Below, piece after piece: positions 26,593 through 37,700 of a DNA stretch of 64,000 nucleotides. The DNA comes from a virus, in the IMG/VR virus record IMGVR_UViG_3300031521_000012, positions 103,972 through 167,971 of that record, one strand, 5' to 3'. The notes beneath the pieces were generated by a model, which saw nothing but the letters and a program-made list of their open reading frames with translations, was not told the origin of the DNA and did no database searches. Position 1 is the stretch's first letter; every line of letters begins with the position of its first letter. A program made the position numbers and the translations under genes.

Positions 26593-26922
26593 TTATTTTG
26601 ATGATTTTTTCCTATTCTGTTTTAATTCAGTATCATCGGTTTCAACAGGCACAATTGGTTGAGCAACGGGCTTAGCTTGACTAGCTTGTATTGAAGCTAA
26701 TTCGCTCTTGCTAATTTCATCAACGGTTATTAGGTTTTTCATCCTTAGTCCGTGAACCGAAATTGGTAATGATGATGCACTTAAATAAACAACCTCTGTT
26801 GGTTTAACGGAAATTATTTTCTTTTTCATATCATCTACGTATTCAATATTTACTATGGTGTTGAATTTAATATCACGCTTACCTAGCATATCGGTAATGT
26901 TTGTAATTTTATATGTATTCAT
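26593..26922 (-). CDS. Hypothetical protein (109 aa)
   Basis: Unrecognised. The first ~75 residues are beta-rich (KFNTIVNIEYVDDMKKKIISVKPTEVVYLSASSLPISVHGLRM); the rest is a low-complexity tail rich in Ala, Pro and Gln that ends in KQNRKKSSK. The stop is followed by a strong terminator, so this ends the accessory transcription unit begun upstream. A small virion or assembly protein is possible. Confidence 0.5.
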   Translation of the reverse strand: MNTYKITNITDMLGKRDIKFNTIVNIEYVDDMKKKIISVKPTEVVYLSASSLPISVHGLRMKNLITVDEISKSELASIQASQAKPVAQPIVPVETDDTELKQNRKKSSK

Positions 26923-26928
26923 AATTTT

Positions 26929-27744
26929 TTATTTTAGTCCTTGAATTAATGTATCGCCATATTTAATACCATCAAAACCCATCTTCATTGCTTTTTGTGC
27001 ATTTGCCTTGGTCTTTATGTTAATAGCTGGCATGTTATATTTTTCACCTAGTTTTTCAAAATTTACATTCGGAAACCATATTTTAGCTAGAATGTCAACT
27101 GGCTGTTGACTATCTTTATATGCAATCCCCAATGAATTTGTATCCAAAAGATTATCAAATTCGATTTCATATTTACTATATCCCTCAATAGGATTAATAG
27201 TAAAAAAGTTACCAACAACGGAATTATTCTTAATTGGGTCTCGTCTATATGCTATGATCTTTTGCTGATTAAGACTTGGGGTTTCAGTTTGAATGTTAAA
27301 ATTATCTTCATCCAACGAAGATAGAAATTGATCTTCATCATCACCATAATAATTTATAGCATCTTGCATTTCAACTTCTTCAATACCTTGTGAACCTTCA
27401 TATTCGTAAATATCCTGTATCTTATTTAAAATACGACAAGCATCATTTTTATTTAACATGACCATAACTGCTTTTAGATTAACACCATCCAATATAGCTT
27501 TAATTTGGCGATGATGTCCATCAATTACATTAAAATCCATATCTATATAGATTGGTTTAAGATCGTTTATTTCTGCTTTTCCTACTTCATCAGCAAATAC
27601 TATTTGTTGAGATACGTTTAATTTATTTGGGTCGGCATCCACTATTTTATAGCCAATACCCTCATCATCCAGTTTCTGTAACACAATACTGTATGGTAAA
27701 TTCAACTGAGGCATGAAGTAAGGTTTGTAGCGAGCATCAATCAT
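26929..27744 (-). CDS. ParB-like domain protein with a possible ART-like C-terminus (271 aa)
   Basis: Seen: MDFNVIDGHHRQIKAILDGVNLKAVMV near residues 68-95 matches the ParB/Srx-type core, which has a DGxHR motif. The second half contains QKIIAYRRDPIKNNSVVGNFFTINPIEGYSKYEIEF and a C-terminal KAMKMGFDGIKYGDTL. Patterns of this sort (Arg, then a G-FFT strand, then GFDGI) are common in phage ADP-ribosyltransferase-like and related polyvalent domains, but the match is weak. The ParB fold in phages often occurs in nuclease or CTP-dependent switch proteins. The gene follows the HAD-ART gene and has an exact promoter-like motif 10 nt upstream. Confidence 0.6.
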   Translation of the reverse strand: MIDARYKPYFMPQLNLPYSIVLQKLDDEGIGYKIVDADPNKLNVSQQIVFADEVGKAEINDLKPIYIDMDFNVIDGHHRQIKAILDGVNLKAVMVMLNKNDACRILNKIQDIYEYEGSQGIEEVEMQDAINYYGDDEDQFLSSLDEDNFNIQTETPSLNQQKIIAYRRDPIKNNSVVGNFFTINPIEGYSKYEIEFDNLLDTNSLGIAYKDSQQPVDILAKIWFPNVNFEKLGEKYNMPAINIKTKANAQKAMKMGFDGIKYGDTLIQGLK

Positions 27745-27754
27745 AAAATATTTT

Positions 27755-27765
27755 ATTATAAATAC
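27755..27765 (-). promoter_or_regulatory. Phage promoter-like motif GTATTTATAAT
   Basis: Exact consensus, 10 nt upstream of the ParB-like gene. Confidence 0.6.
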
Positions 27766-27772
27766 GCAAATC

Positions 27773-28675
27773 TTATTTTTTTATTTCCTTATCAATAAAA
27801 TCCCAATTGCTTAATGGAATCCACCCATATTTAGTGTTTATTTCTAATTCGCTAACTGGAATCTCTTTAGTTGTTATCCATTCATAGCCATCTTTCTTAT
27901 TGAACTTTGGTGATTGCTGAAAATCATCGGTTAATTTAGTTCTTAATACAACTGCTTTATTATCTCCACCTTTCATGTTAGCATAGTAATTAGCAACGTT
28001 AAGATCACTTGTAAACGAAGTAAATTGTTCATTGGCAGCATCGGGTCTCATTCTACCTTCACGCTGTATATGATACCCTGCGCCATCAGAAGTGCCATGA
28101 TAAATATAATTACCAGCAACAAAATCTTTAATTACTTCATCGATAATACCACCTACATTAAATTCAGACTCAACTAATGCAAAGTTGCCATCATGTGCCT
28201 CATATATATTAAATGTAATATGTTGAGGAAGCAAATGTTTAATACCTTGGTATGATTCAATATCAGTATCTCTATCATCAAAAACACTGATCTCAACTAA
28301 ATCTGGAAATTTAGCAACATATTGTAATATTTTCTCACCCTTAGTTAATTCGCTATGCTTCATATCGAGTTTATCAACATGAATGTTGTTTATATCTAAA
28401 ATTGCTTGAACTTCAGGGCGTAATTTCTCCATTCTTGATGTTAATACAATTACATAGGTATCAGGAGTATTCTTTTCCTTTAAATATTGTTGATACATAC
28501 TAGGAAATGGCTTAATATCAAAGATATTTAAGTCTAAACTTTCTTTCCTGCCCCACCAGCCAATATATGGAAAAGGTCTATTATAGTAATTAGCCCATGC
28601 AATTTTTCCCTCTTCAGGCAATGCTGTGGGGAATAACGTAGCATCTAAATCAAACGCCACCAGTCTTTTAATCAT
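27773..28675 (-). CDS. HAD phosphatase (RNA-repair 'Swiss army knife' type) fused to an ADP-ribosyltransferase-like domain
   Basis: Seen: residues 1-165 carry HAD motifs VAFDLDATLFPT (nucleophile DxDxT), VIVLTSRMEK and SVFDDRDTD, plus the insert PFPYIGWWGRKESLD typical, as I recall it, of HAD_SAK-type domains linked with RNA repair. Residues about 185-300 start NYIYHGTSDGAGYHIQREG, continue FTSFTSDLNVANYYANM and end WITTKEIPVSELEI. This is the layout of ART/PARP-like folds (H/R-G-T strand, STS-like strand, late Glu). Fusion of the two suggests a phosphatase and a transferase or hydrolase acting on the same RNA or protein end. Substrate is unknown. Confidence 0.75.
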   Translation of the reverse strand: MIKRLVAFDLDATLFPTALPEEGKIAWANYYNRPFPYIGWWGRKESLDLNIFDIKPFPSMYQQYLKEKNTPDTYVIVLTSRMEKLRPEVQAILDINNIHVDKLDMKHSELTKGEKILQYVAKFPDLVEISVFDDRDTDIESYQGIKHLLPQHITFNIYEAHDGNFALVESEFNVGGIIDEVIKDFVAGNYIYHGTSDGAGYHIQREGRMRPDAANEQFTSFTSDLNVANYYANMKGGDNKAVVLRTKLTDDFQQSPKFNKKDGYEWITTKEIPVSELEINTKYGWIPLSNWDFIDKEIKK

Positions 28676-28721
28676 AATTTATTTTTTTTCGTAATCGATA
28701 GTAATTAAAATTATTTTTCGT

Positions 28722-28738
28722 GTATTTATTATAAATAC
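28722..28738. promoter_or_regulatory. Palindromic, bidirectional promoter-like motif
   Basis: GTATTTAT-T-ATAAATAC is a perfect 8-bp inverted repeat. On the plus strand GTATTTATTAT ends 12 nt before the ATG of the homing endonuclease (28745). On the minus strand GTATTTATAAT points at the HAD-ART gene, 52 nt from its ATG. Confidence 0.6.
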
Positions 28739-28744
28739 AAAACT

Positions 28745-29752
28745 ATGAAAAATTATGATATAAAGCAAATGGCTGAATACTATTTTAACAGTAAACTTAC
28801 AAACAGAGAAATTGCAAAAATTTTTAACATATCGCCATGTACTGTTACTTATCAACTAAAAAGAAATGGATATACTCTTATTGATAAAGTACAATATGGA
28901 AACAATAGAAAACATAGTATAGATTTGAATTTTTTCAAAACAATCAATTCGTCCAATAAGGCATATATTTTGGGCTTAATATTATCTGATGGCTATGTAG
29001 ATGACTATACCAAATTAACGTTTACATCTAAAGATATTGAATTGGTTAAAATTTTTAAAAAAGAATTAAAATCAGAGCATAAATTGGCAACATATGATGT
29101 GTTCGATAAAAGAACCAATAAAACATATACAAGACATTCAATACAAATAGCATCAAAAGAAATTGTTTCTGATTTAAATAAACTTGGTGTATTTTCGAAA
29201 AAATCATTCACATGTACAATGCCTGAAATACCTGAAGCATATTTTTGGCATTTTATTAGAGGACTTTTCGATGGGGACGGTTCTATAAGCAAAGGAAGTA
29301 TGCGTAAAGAAGGCGCATTACAGTTTTCGATTATAGGTTCCGAAAACATGTTGAGGGTGATAAAAAACAAATTTAAATTATATGGGTTATCAAACACTAA
29401 ATTTGAAATTACTAAATATCATTCAGAGGATGACCATATCGCAAAGTTACATTATTATTCATATAATGACTTGTTTTTTCTAAATGAAAAAATATATGAA
29501 AATTCTGAGGGTCTAAGACTGACAAGAAAATATGATGTTTTTCAAACACTAAAAGAATATAGATTAGGGACTTACGATAGAACACCATCTTTACGCCAAA
29601 TTAGCATGTATGATTTAGAAAATAATTTACTTAAGATGTATAAAAACATACATGAAGCTTGTGATGAAAATAATTTATCTTATAAAACAATACATAGAGT
29701 TGCAATGGGTGAAAGAAATCACACACACTATCTGGTTTTTAGATATGTTTAA
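28745..29752 (+). CDS. LAGLIDADG homing endonuclease with HTH (335 aa), only plus-strand gene
   Basis: Seen: an N-terminal HTH (LTNREIAKIFNISPCTVTYQLKRNGY), LAGLIDADG motif 1 (AYILGLILSDGYV, near residue 78), motif 2 (FIRGLFDGDGSI, near 170), and a C-terminal ISMYDLENNLLKMYKNIHEACDENNLSYKTIHRVAMGERN, a NUMOD-type DNA-binding module. Both catalytic Asp residues are present. It is inserted opposite to all other genes between the HAD-ART gene and the PD-(D/E)XK-like gene, with its own promoter-like motif. Known behaviour: cleaves an uninterrupted allele to spread itself. Absence from related phages would confirm mobility. Confidence 0.9.
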   Translation: MKNYDIKQMAEYYFNSKLTNREIAKIFNISPCTVTYQLKRNGYTLIDKVQYGNNRKHSIDLNFFKTINSSNKAYILGLILSDGYVDDYTKLTFTSKDIELVKIFKKELKSEHKLATYDVFDKRTNKTYTRHSIQIASKEIVSDLNKLGVFSKKSFTCTMPEIPEAYFWHFIRGLFDGDGSISKGSMRKEGALQFSIIGSENMLRVIKNKFKLYGLSNTKFEITKYHSEDDHIAKLHYYSYNDLFFLNEKIYENSEGLRLTRKYDVFQTLKEYRLGTYDRTPSLRQISMYDLENNLLKMYKNIHEACDENNLSYKTIHRVAMGERNHTHYLVFRYV

Positions 29753-29766
29753 TAACAATCATATTT

Positions 29767-30291
29767 TTATTTATAAAATGTTTTATATATTAATTTATCT
29801 ATATCAGCAAAAGGAACTTTAACTGTTATATCATTTCTTCCCCAATTTTTTCTACAATACCTTCGATAATTACCTAAACCAGCTTTTTCATAATATATCG
29901 TAAATCCTTCATCGTCAATATCAGACTTTCTAACGTTTTCTTCAACTAATGTTACTAAATCGGTTCTCATTACAAGATCAAAACGATTATCTCTTTCAAA
30001 TGCAATAGCTTTTAATTCACTGACATAAAGCCAACCAATGTCGCCATGAACGTTTTTAAGTTCAACCCATGTCTTGCCATCAGCTGTATCATGCTTAATA
30101 CCTTTCACATCGATGCTTTCATAAACACCATCTTTCGCTATCATTACATCCCAATGCTCATGCATATTCTCATATCGACTCGACTTCTCACATGTATAGC
30201 CTTCGGCAATTGCTAACTTCATGAACAAATCTTCACTAATATCACCCTTAGCTAAATCATCACTAATTTTACTTCTCAATTGATCATCCAT
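29767..30291 (-). CDS. PD-(D/E)XK-like nuclease (174 aa)
   Basis: Seen: DLFMKLAIAEGYTCEKSSRYENMHEHWDVMIAKDGVYESIDVKGIKHDTADGKTWVELKNVHGDIGWLY. The D-V-M-I strand, then ESIDVKG and WVELKN, gives the D, D/E-x-K arrangement of PD-(D/E)XK nucleases. The C-terminus is basic and aromatic (NYRRYCRKNWGR). Start choice: the frame extends to 30357, but the ATG at 30291 is 5 nt after the stop of the upstream 126-aa gene and avoids a 61-nt overlap. Could cut DNA or RNA; the neighbours suggest RNA-repair or defence chemistry. Confidence 0.65.
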   Translation of the reverse strand: MDDQLRSKISDDLAKGDISEDLFMKLAIAEGYTCEKSSRYENMHEHWDVMIAKDGVYESIDVKGIKHDTADGKTWVELKNVHGDIGWLYVSELKAIAFERDNRFDLVMRTDLVTLVEENVRKSDIDDEGFTIYYEKAGLGNYRRYCRKNWGRNDITVKVPFADIDKLIYKTFYK

Positions 30292-30296
30292 TATAT

Positions 30297-30677
30297 TTAT
30301 CTTGTTACTTCGGTTACTACGCCTGTTAATTTCAACGGAAACTTTATTGGTTGCCAATTATCCAATTTATTAGACATGAATGGTTTACCACCTGCAAGTC
30401 TATTTACGGCTACGGTAATATGTGCTTTATTATTTTGTGTATGATACCCCTCAACACCAACAGCCATTACCATAAAATCCATAGCATAGTCAATAACTGT
30501 TAGCTGAACTTCCATCCCAATATCATTTCTATATTGGGAATTGATTTCACCCATGTTAATTGTTGAATGGTGTGCTAATAACTCCCAATCATCAGGAATC
30601 ATTGGCTTAAACACTTTGATTAATCTGTCGTGTGATTCTTGATCAAGAACCACTGCGCTATATGATATGTTATTCAT
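30297..30677 (-). CDS. 2H-like phosphoesterase / RNA-repair-like protein (126 aa)
   Basis: Seen: ISYSAVVLDQESHDRLIKVF, then WELLAHHSTINMGE with an H-x-T motif near residue 37, and NKAHITVAVNRLAGGKPFMSNKLDNWQP with a second H-x-T motif near residue 86. Two H-x-T/S motifs flanking a beta sheet are the catalytic signature of 2H phosphoesterases and ligase-like enzymes acting on 2',3'-cyclic or 2'-5' phosphates. I recall this version occurring with HAD_SAK-type domains in 'Swiss army knife' RNA-repair proteins; that pairing is recollection, not something visible here. It overlaps the upstream endonuclease gene by 8 nt. Confidence 0.65.
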   Translation of the reverse strand: MNNISYSAVVLDQESHDRLIKVFKPMIPDDWELLAHHSTINMGEINSQYRNDIGMEVQLTVIDYAMDFMVMAVGVEGYHTQNNKAHITVAVNRLAGGKPFMSNKLDNWQPIKFPLKLTGVVTEVTR

Positions 30678-31713
30678 TAATATGTAAATTTTTTATTAAA
30701 ATATTGAAATCATCATAATTTTTATCAATAATAAATATAAACAGAAATCCGTTTTTTATACAGGCTTCACGTTTTAACTGGTTTTTTTCAAAATCTTTAG
30801 TATATAAATATCCGTTTTTAATCTCCACAATCAAATTATATTCAGGTAATAAAAAATCAGAATAATATATTTTATTGAACTCCAAATACACATAAGGAAT
30901 TCTAGGACCTCTCTTTATATCATAATATTCATAATATTTATCAAGAAAATCTTTTTCGTAACTACCTTGATAATAAATATCTTCATATTCGTGTACTTTC
31001 ATTGCACTTTTTTGCTGTTTGTTGAAAATTTCTTCATTTTGAGAACAATATTCAACGCCATATTTTGCTAAATTAGTCTTTTTTATTTCCTCCCGCATTC
31101 TTTTTGATTGAAACAAATATTCAACACCATATTTTGCTAAATTAGTACTTTTTGTTTTAGCCCTAGCTTTGTCGGTTTGACATGCAAATTCAATACCGTA
31201 TTTTATAAAATTATTTTTCTTGATATTATTTTTAATTGTTTCATTTTGAAAAGGATGAATAGTACCATAGTTTTTCATAAAAGTTTTTTCTTTTTTTTCT
31301 TTTACACTGGCATTATTTAAAGTACATTTATTTCCATATTTACGAATGTTCGTGTCAGCTATTTTTTCTTTAATTTTTTCATCATGCATTTGATGATAAA
31401 CACCGTGCTTGTTAAAATAATTGTTTTTTCTTTTTTCTAAAACATCTTTGTTCATGGTGGGCACATCACATCCATATTTTTTAACATTAGTTTCGCATGT
31501 TTTTGCTCTTATACATTTCGCAGAACATGTCTTAGAATATCCGTCACTTATTCTCAAATACTTGGTTTCGTTTCCACAATACTTACAAATGCCATCGTTT
31601 TCATCTTTAACCCATTTATCAAAATATATTTTAGGGTGAAAATGTTTCTCGGTAATATGTGTGCCAAGTGAAATAAAATTTTTTGCAAGAAATCCACATT
31701 CTTCACAAATCAT
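30670..31713 (-). CDS. Repeat-containing homing endonuclease with zinc fingers, copy 1 (347 aa)
   Basis: Seen: an N-terminal C2H2-like finger (CEECGFLAKNFISLGTHITEKH) and a Cys4 knuckle (CKYCGN ... CSAKC), then seven ~26-residue repeats with the core 'NLAKYGVEYLFQ...' and KKT/KEK spacers. The C-terminus has IYYSDFLLPEYNLIVEIKNGYLY, a PD-(D/E)XK-type D-x(n)-E-x-K site. The same architecture recurs at 41673 and 50339. Repeats probably read DNA, and the C-terminal domain cuts. It overlaps the 126-aa gene by 8 nt. Confidence 0.75.
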   Translation of the reverse strand: MICEECGFLAKNFISLGTHITEKHFHPKIYFDKWVKDENDGICKYCGNETKYLRISDGYSKTCSAKCIRAKTCETNVKKYGCDVPTMNKDVLEKRKNNYFNKHGVYHQMHDEKIKEKIADTNIRKYGNKCTLNNASVKEKKEKTFMKNYGTIHPFQNETIKNNIKKNNFIKYGIEFACQTDKARAKTKSTNLAKYGVEYLFQSKRMREEIKKTNLAKYGVEYCSQNEEIFNKQQKSAMKVHEYEDIYYQGSYEKDFLDKYYEYYDIKRGPRIPYVYLEFNKIYYSDFLLPEYNLIVEIKNGYLYTKDFEKNQLKREACIKNGFLFIFIIDKNYDDFNILIKNLHINE

Positions 31714-31771
31714 TTTGCCGTCACTATTTTTTTCTATATTCTTTCACAATTCATTCATTAATCATACAATA

Positions 31772-34700
31772 TTATTTCTTTTCGTTTAAATTATTGTTAA
31801 GCGTCATATCAACATTATCATCGCCAAATTCACTATATGAAAACACTAATTTATTGCCAGTTAATGTTAGTTCATTATCAAATGTTTTCACATATTTTTT
31901 ACCTTCGCCTTTTTTCACATATGCAATCGTTATATGTGGATGATATTCATCAAATTCTGAAGTGTATGGTAATGTTTTCATTAACTTATTCAATCTTGTC
32001 AATTCTTCCGAATGTACATCAAATTTAACCACATCGAATTCGTCATTTTCAAATGTTGATATTCCTGAAATCTTAATAGATATTGGCTTTAATGACGTAT
32101 TTTTCTTAAATAATTCAAATGCCTCATTAGCCTTTACATCATTATTAAAACCATATAAAATAGTGACATGTGGCTCTGTTTCTATTCCATATCCATTGTC
32201 TTTTATGTACAAGTCATCAGATTTAATTATTGAGGTTAGCTTCTTCCATTTAGGAACATCCAAATACAACATCAAACAGCCATATTCAATATCATCACTA
32301 TTAGGCGCTTCATTCATGGTAATATTCATTTTATCATCCGAGTGTGCTTGATTTGGAAATCTCGCTCTACGAATCATTTCATTGCTGATCTTATTGGCGT
32401 ATATATTGAAAAATTTAAACTGTGAACTCTTGTTTTGAGCGATTTCTGTTAATTTTTTAACATTATTTGCTTGCTGTTCACCTCTATCCATATAATCATC
32501 ACTCGTATCTGATAGTCCAAATGCATTGTTTGATGATATTCTTCTTAATAATAAGTATTGATCTTGATGATCATCGATAAAATCATATGGCTCAATAAAT
32601 CCCAAAGCCTTAGCCATCGAATTATGATTGAAATACATATCTTCAGTCGCAACATATAAATCACCGTTTTTGTCAGCAATTGCACGCACAAACGAATTAA
32701 AGCCAGACAAAGACTTAGGATTTTTGAAGATTGGTGTCCATTCTTCTGTTCTAGTGTGCTGAACATATGCTATTGGCTTTTCAGCATTAATACTTAATGC
32801 CTTTTCTTGTGCATATTTATTATCAAACTCTTTTCCAGCATCGGGAATATTAAATGCTTTTTCAGCATATTTATCACCGATACCTTCTTGTACTGAATTA
32901 TCGCCAATAGTTGTCAATAATGCATTTTTATCATTGCTTACCTTATCAGAATAGATTTTTAATAATAATGCTTTTTGTGTATCACCAATTTGCTTACCTT
33001 TTAAGCCCATCGACATTAAATCATTACCATTTACAGCTAATTCATTAATAGTCTTAGGATATTTACCCGAAAGCAGTTCTTGCGCTGCATTTTGTACTTC
33101 AGTAGGTATTATCTTGCTTTGTAGTGATACTGGCGATATAACGTACACGTTGTGAGCAATTGATCTTGCTTTAACTGCATTATCAACTTCACCTGAACCA
33201 AATGCTTGCTCATATGCTTTAATCTCCTTATAGGTATCAATATCGCCTTTTAAATTGTTTTTAAAGAATTCTGCAGGATTCGGCATTAAACGAGTTAGTA
33301 AGTAAATGTATTCACCCATTGTATGTACATCTTCGAACGGACTTCTATCGATAGTTGATTGTTGTAAATCAGTATCGAATATCTGTTGAAATATACCAGT
33401 GTCTTTAAGTAATTGTGTACCTGTTCTTTTATTACCTTTACTCACTATTTTTTGAAATTCGATTAATATTCTTTCAGGTGGAATTTCTTTAATTCTACTT
33501 GCGTTATCGATTATTAATTGCATTGTCTCAGGCTCAATAGTAAAACCAAATCTAGAAGAAAATTGAACGCTCCTGAGCATGCGGAGGGGATCATCTGCAA
33601 ATGCTTGTGGATTAACAACACGAATTATCTTATTCTTCAAGTCTTCCTGACCACCGAATGGATCGATTATGTTACCATCAATATCTTTAGCCATTGCATT
33701 AATGGTAAAGTCCCGGCGCCTAAGATCATCCTCAATAGGTAATTCATGATCAGATGTAACATCAAATCCTTTATGACCACCCTCACCAGTTGGTTTGTCT
33801 TGTCTAGGAATAGCAATATCAATATCTTCTGATGCGCCAGCTGGTTTGAACTTTAATACGCCAAATGATTTACCAACAGCATCGACTTTACCATATTTAG
33901 ATAATATTTGCTCTAGTCTATCCATTGGAATACCTGCGATAAGAATATCTAAGTCTTTAGATTCCTTGCCAAGAAATTCATCACGCACTGATCCTCCAAC
34001 CTGTAGGATTCTTCCTCCAAGATATTGTACTTCTTCTTTAAATGGTAGGTCTTGTAAAGACATCAATTCTTTCATTTCAGTTAATTCATTTTCGTTAATA
34101 CGTGTATTTGGCTCATAAAGATAGTTCAGTTCTGGAATAAAATTAAATCTAGGATTCAATATCTTAGCCTTATCCATAAATTGTTTAAACTGAGCAATTG
34201 CATCATCATAACTAGGATAACGTTTCCATGTAAAAGTAGGCAATGCTTCTCTTTCAATATCAGGTGTTGCCATAATATTAGATTCACCAAGTAATATAAC
34301 ATTTGTACTTAAATATCTTTGAACTGTTATAAATCCTGCTACTAACGGTGGTACTTGATTCCAGTTATAATAATCCAATTTGACAGCACCAACTCTATTT
34401 AGTATTCTTAACATATCATCATGAATTCCAAAGCTCTCACGTTCAGCATAAAAATTTCCCTCGGCATCAATAATTCCTCTTATATCATATCCGACACTAT
34501 CAGGTGTTTTAGGGTTTTTTATTATTTCATTTCCAATCTTATCTCTATATAATACGTTTTCGTTATCAATAAGGTTACGGTTTGCACGATATTTTTTATC
34601 AAATTCTTTAAATTCAGGCTCAACACCTTGCTTTTCAGCATACTTATCACCAATACCTTCACTAAGTCCTTTCCAATCTTTTATTGCGTGAATTTTTATG

Positions 34701-37700
34701 TGTTCATTGATGAAATTTATACCATGGTTTTTTGCTTTAGCTTTATCTAGAAATTGCTTAAATATTACTAATGCATCGTCAAACTTAGTAATACTATTCC
34801 AATCAGGTTGAGGACTTACTCTGGACTTAAAATCATCAGGAATTAAAGCTAAGTTAGATTCACCGACAAATATGTCATTTGTTCTTTCATAACGTTGTAC
34901 AGTAACAAAATTAGTTTCTAATGGCGTTTTAATATTCCATTCTTGAGCATCATTTAATAAATGCAATTCATCTAATATTCTAAGTAATGTAATATGTATA
35001 TATCTTGGATAACTTTCGATATATAAATTACCTTCTCTGTCAATAACACCCCTAACATTTCCAAAAATATTTTTCAATGAAGACGGATTTCTTATTATAA
35101 AATATTCTTCATCATCTTCTCTAAATACAATATTTTCTTGATCTTGTTGAATCAAATGATTTGTGTATTTTTTATTAAATTCTTTGAATTCTGGCTCAAC
35201 CCCTTGCTTTTCAGCATATTTATCACCAACTCCTTCTTCTATTTCTTCTTCTCTGATGCCATATAGGAAACCAGCTAGCTTATTATTATCATTTGGTAAT
35301 CTGAATGTATAGTGATTGCCTTTAACATCAAGATATATTTCCGATTGTCTTGAGCTTAAATAATTTATGAAAACAGTCTTTATTATTTCATTTATTCTAC
35401 CTGCCTTATTACCCTGTAGCATTAGATTTGGCTTTATTCCAACTAGTTGATAATCTAGCCTAATTAAACCATCATTAAATGCTTTATCATATAACTTATC
35501 AATATTATCATCAGTATATTCGAATTGTTCACCTGACAAATATACATCAACTAGATAATCTATATGTGATTGAACTTGAATAAATCTATTATCGGGTAAT
35601 ATCCAACCCAATATTCTTCTTTGTGTTAGCATATTTTTTAATGCGAATAAACCAATTCCAACATATTCATCAGTATTAACTTCTTCATCGATTTCATCAG
35701 GATGTGGTTCGACAGGCAATTTGCTTATATACTCTTTGTATATATATTTATTTATTGATTCATCACTATAGCCCAATAGTCTACCTATCTCATAAGCTTC
35801 TTCAGGTGTCTGATCATCAGCATAACCACCATGTTGCATCATTATAGTATATAGCTTCTCTGCATTTGCTTTAGCTTCAGGTGTATTTCGATAAACTACA
35901 TATGTTTCAGCATCATGATCTGTTTGCTCAACAGGGATTCCTTGAAGTCCGTTCTCAATTGCGATATTCATTAATTTGTCACGTAATGCTGGAAAATTGT
36001 TAAATGATATGATTGAAACATCTTTACTTCCATCTGCCATTGCTTGTAACGCACTTTCGTCACGATATCCTACACTTGCATCAACAGTTTCATTGATAAC
36101 ATCTTCGGATATATAATCAGCTAGTTTAGCTTTACCATCTGCATTACCAGTATAAAATTTTTCATATTCTTCAGGATTCTCATATTCTAAGTATATTGTA
36201 TTGTCACCATACTGAATAAAATTTAAGAATAACTTTTTAAGTACATCAACAACTCTTTTTTTATCATAACCATTCAAAGATAATTCAGTTCTATATTGTT
36301 TAGGAGAATATTCTGATATAACCCTCACCCATCCATCTTCATAAGCTTTTTCAAATACACCATCCCTGCCGAAACTTCTGGCATATTGTGATTCAATGAA
36401 AGCTGCGTGTCTTAGCTTCGGAACTTGTATTAATTCATCTTGTGGTGATACCCATGCCCAATATGTTTGATTATATGGAATCTGTTCTTCGTTCAATGGC
36501 TTAATAATTAAATTATTGATATCACCTTGATTACATGCAGCACTTGTATTGCCTAAACCACCTAATCTACATTTCTTCTTAACATCAACTGTGCTACTGC
36601 CAGCCATTGAAGAAGTTATTCTTTCGTTAACAGTCATGTGGTATCTATCGTTACCTATTTTATCAACAATCTTGCCTTTAAAATATTTAATCAATAAATC
36701 CTTCATATATGGATTTACCACATCTAAATTTAATTTAACTTTATTACCAAACATGCTACGGTACTCTTTAAACTGATTAATACCATCTTGTGTCAATTCA
36801 CGACCAATTCCAGTACCACGATACTTTTCATCAACTACAACATCAAACGAAAATTGATTATCTGATGCATCAAATTCTGAAAAGATTGCACCTGCAACAA
36901 CACCATCTTTCAAGACAAAGCCAGTTAATTCTTTACCACGTAAAATATTAATACCACTTTTTCTTGCTATTTCAACTGATTGATTATATACATCTTCTCT
37001 GTCGTATTCAGCTTCGTCTTCATCATAATTCATATCATCACCATCTTCAGAATATCCTATTACTTCTTCATCAACAACATATTCATCTTGTGTTGCATCA
37101 TCAACATGTGAATTTTCTAAATCCTCAGTATACATTGCAGAATTGGCATTTAGATCGTTTTCGATTGATGGTGATGTATCAATTGGATTATATGAAGGAA
37201 AATCATCTGTAGTTGTCAATGAAGTAGCATCTTCATCAACTTCAATTTGCTTAGTTGTATTTGGATTGGGGTATTCCCGTTCACTGAAACCAATATCGAA
37301 AAAGCCAATAACACCGCTTTTCTTATAACCTAGATTCTCTGGTCTTATAAAATCATAGCTTTCAACACCATTTTCTTGTGCTTCTTTAGCTATGTTTAAT
37401 ACACTATCGAAAAAATATTTATCATCAGGATTCTTATCCAAATATTTTTGAACCTTATTATACCCTGCTTCGCCCAAGTAATTAGCTAAAACATCTGTTA
37501 TCACATCGCTAAAATGTAAACCCAATATTTTGCTAAAAGCAAAATTCATTCGGTCTGTTAATCGTTTAAAATTACCATCTGTTTTTAATTTTTCCAATAT
37601 AATTGCAAAAAGATTTTCTTTTAACTTGTTAGATCGTGATTTAATTGCGTAAACATCATAAATATCAGCAATGTACTCCAATCTTTTACCTATAAGTTCA

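Noticed and set aside
28738-28769. Host-type promoter (TTTG-N20-TAGTTTTG) for the HAD-ART gene
   Set aside because: It lies within the homing endonuclease coding start and would give a ~55-nt leader; an AT-rich chance match seems likely.
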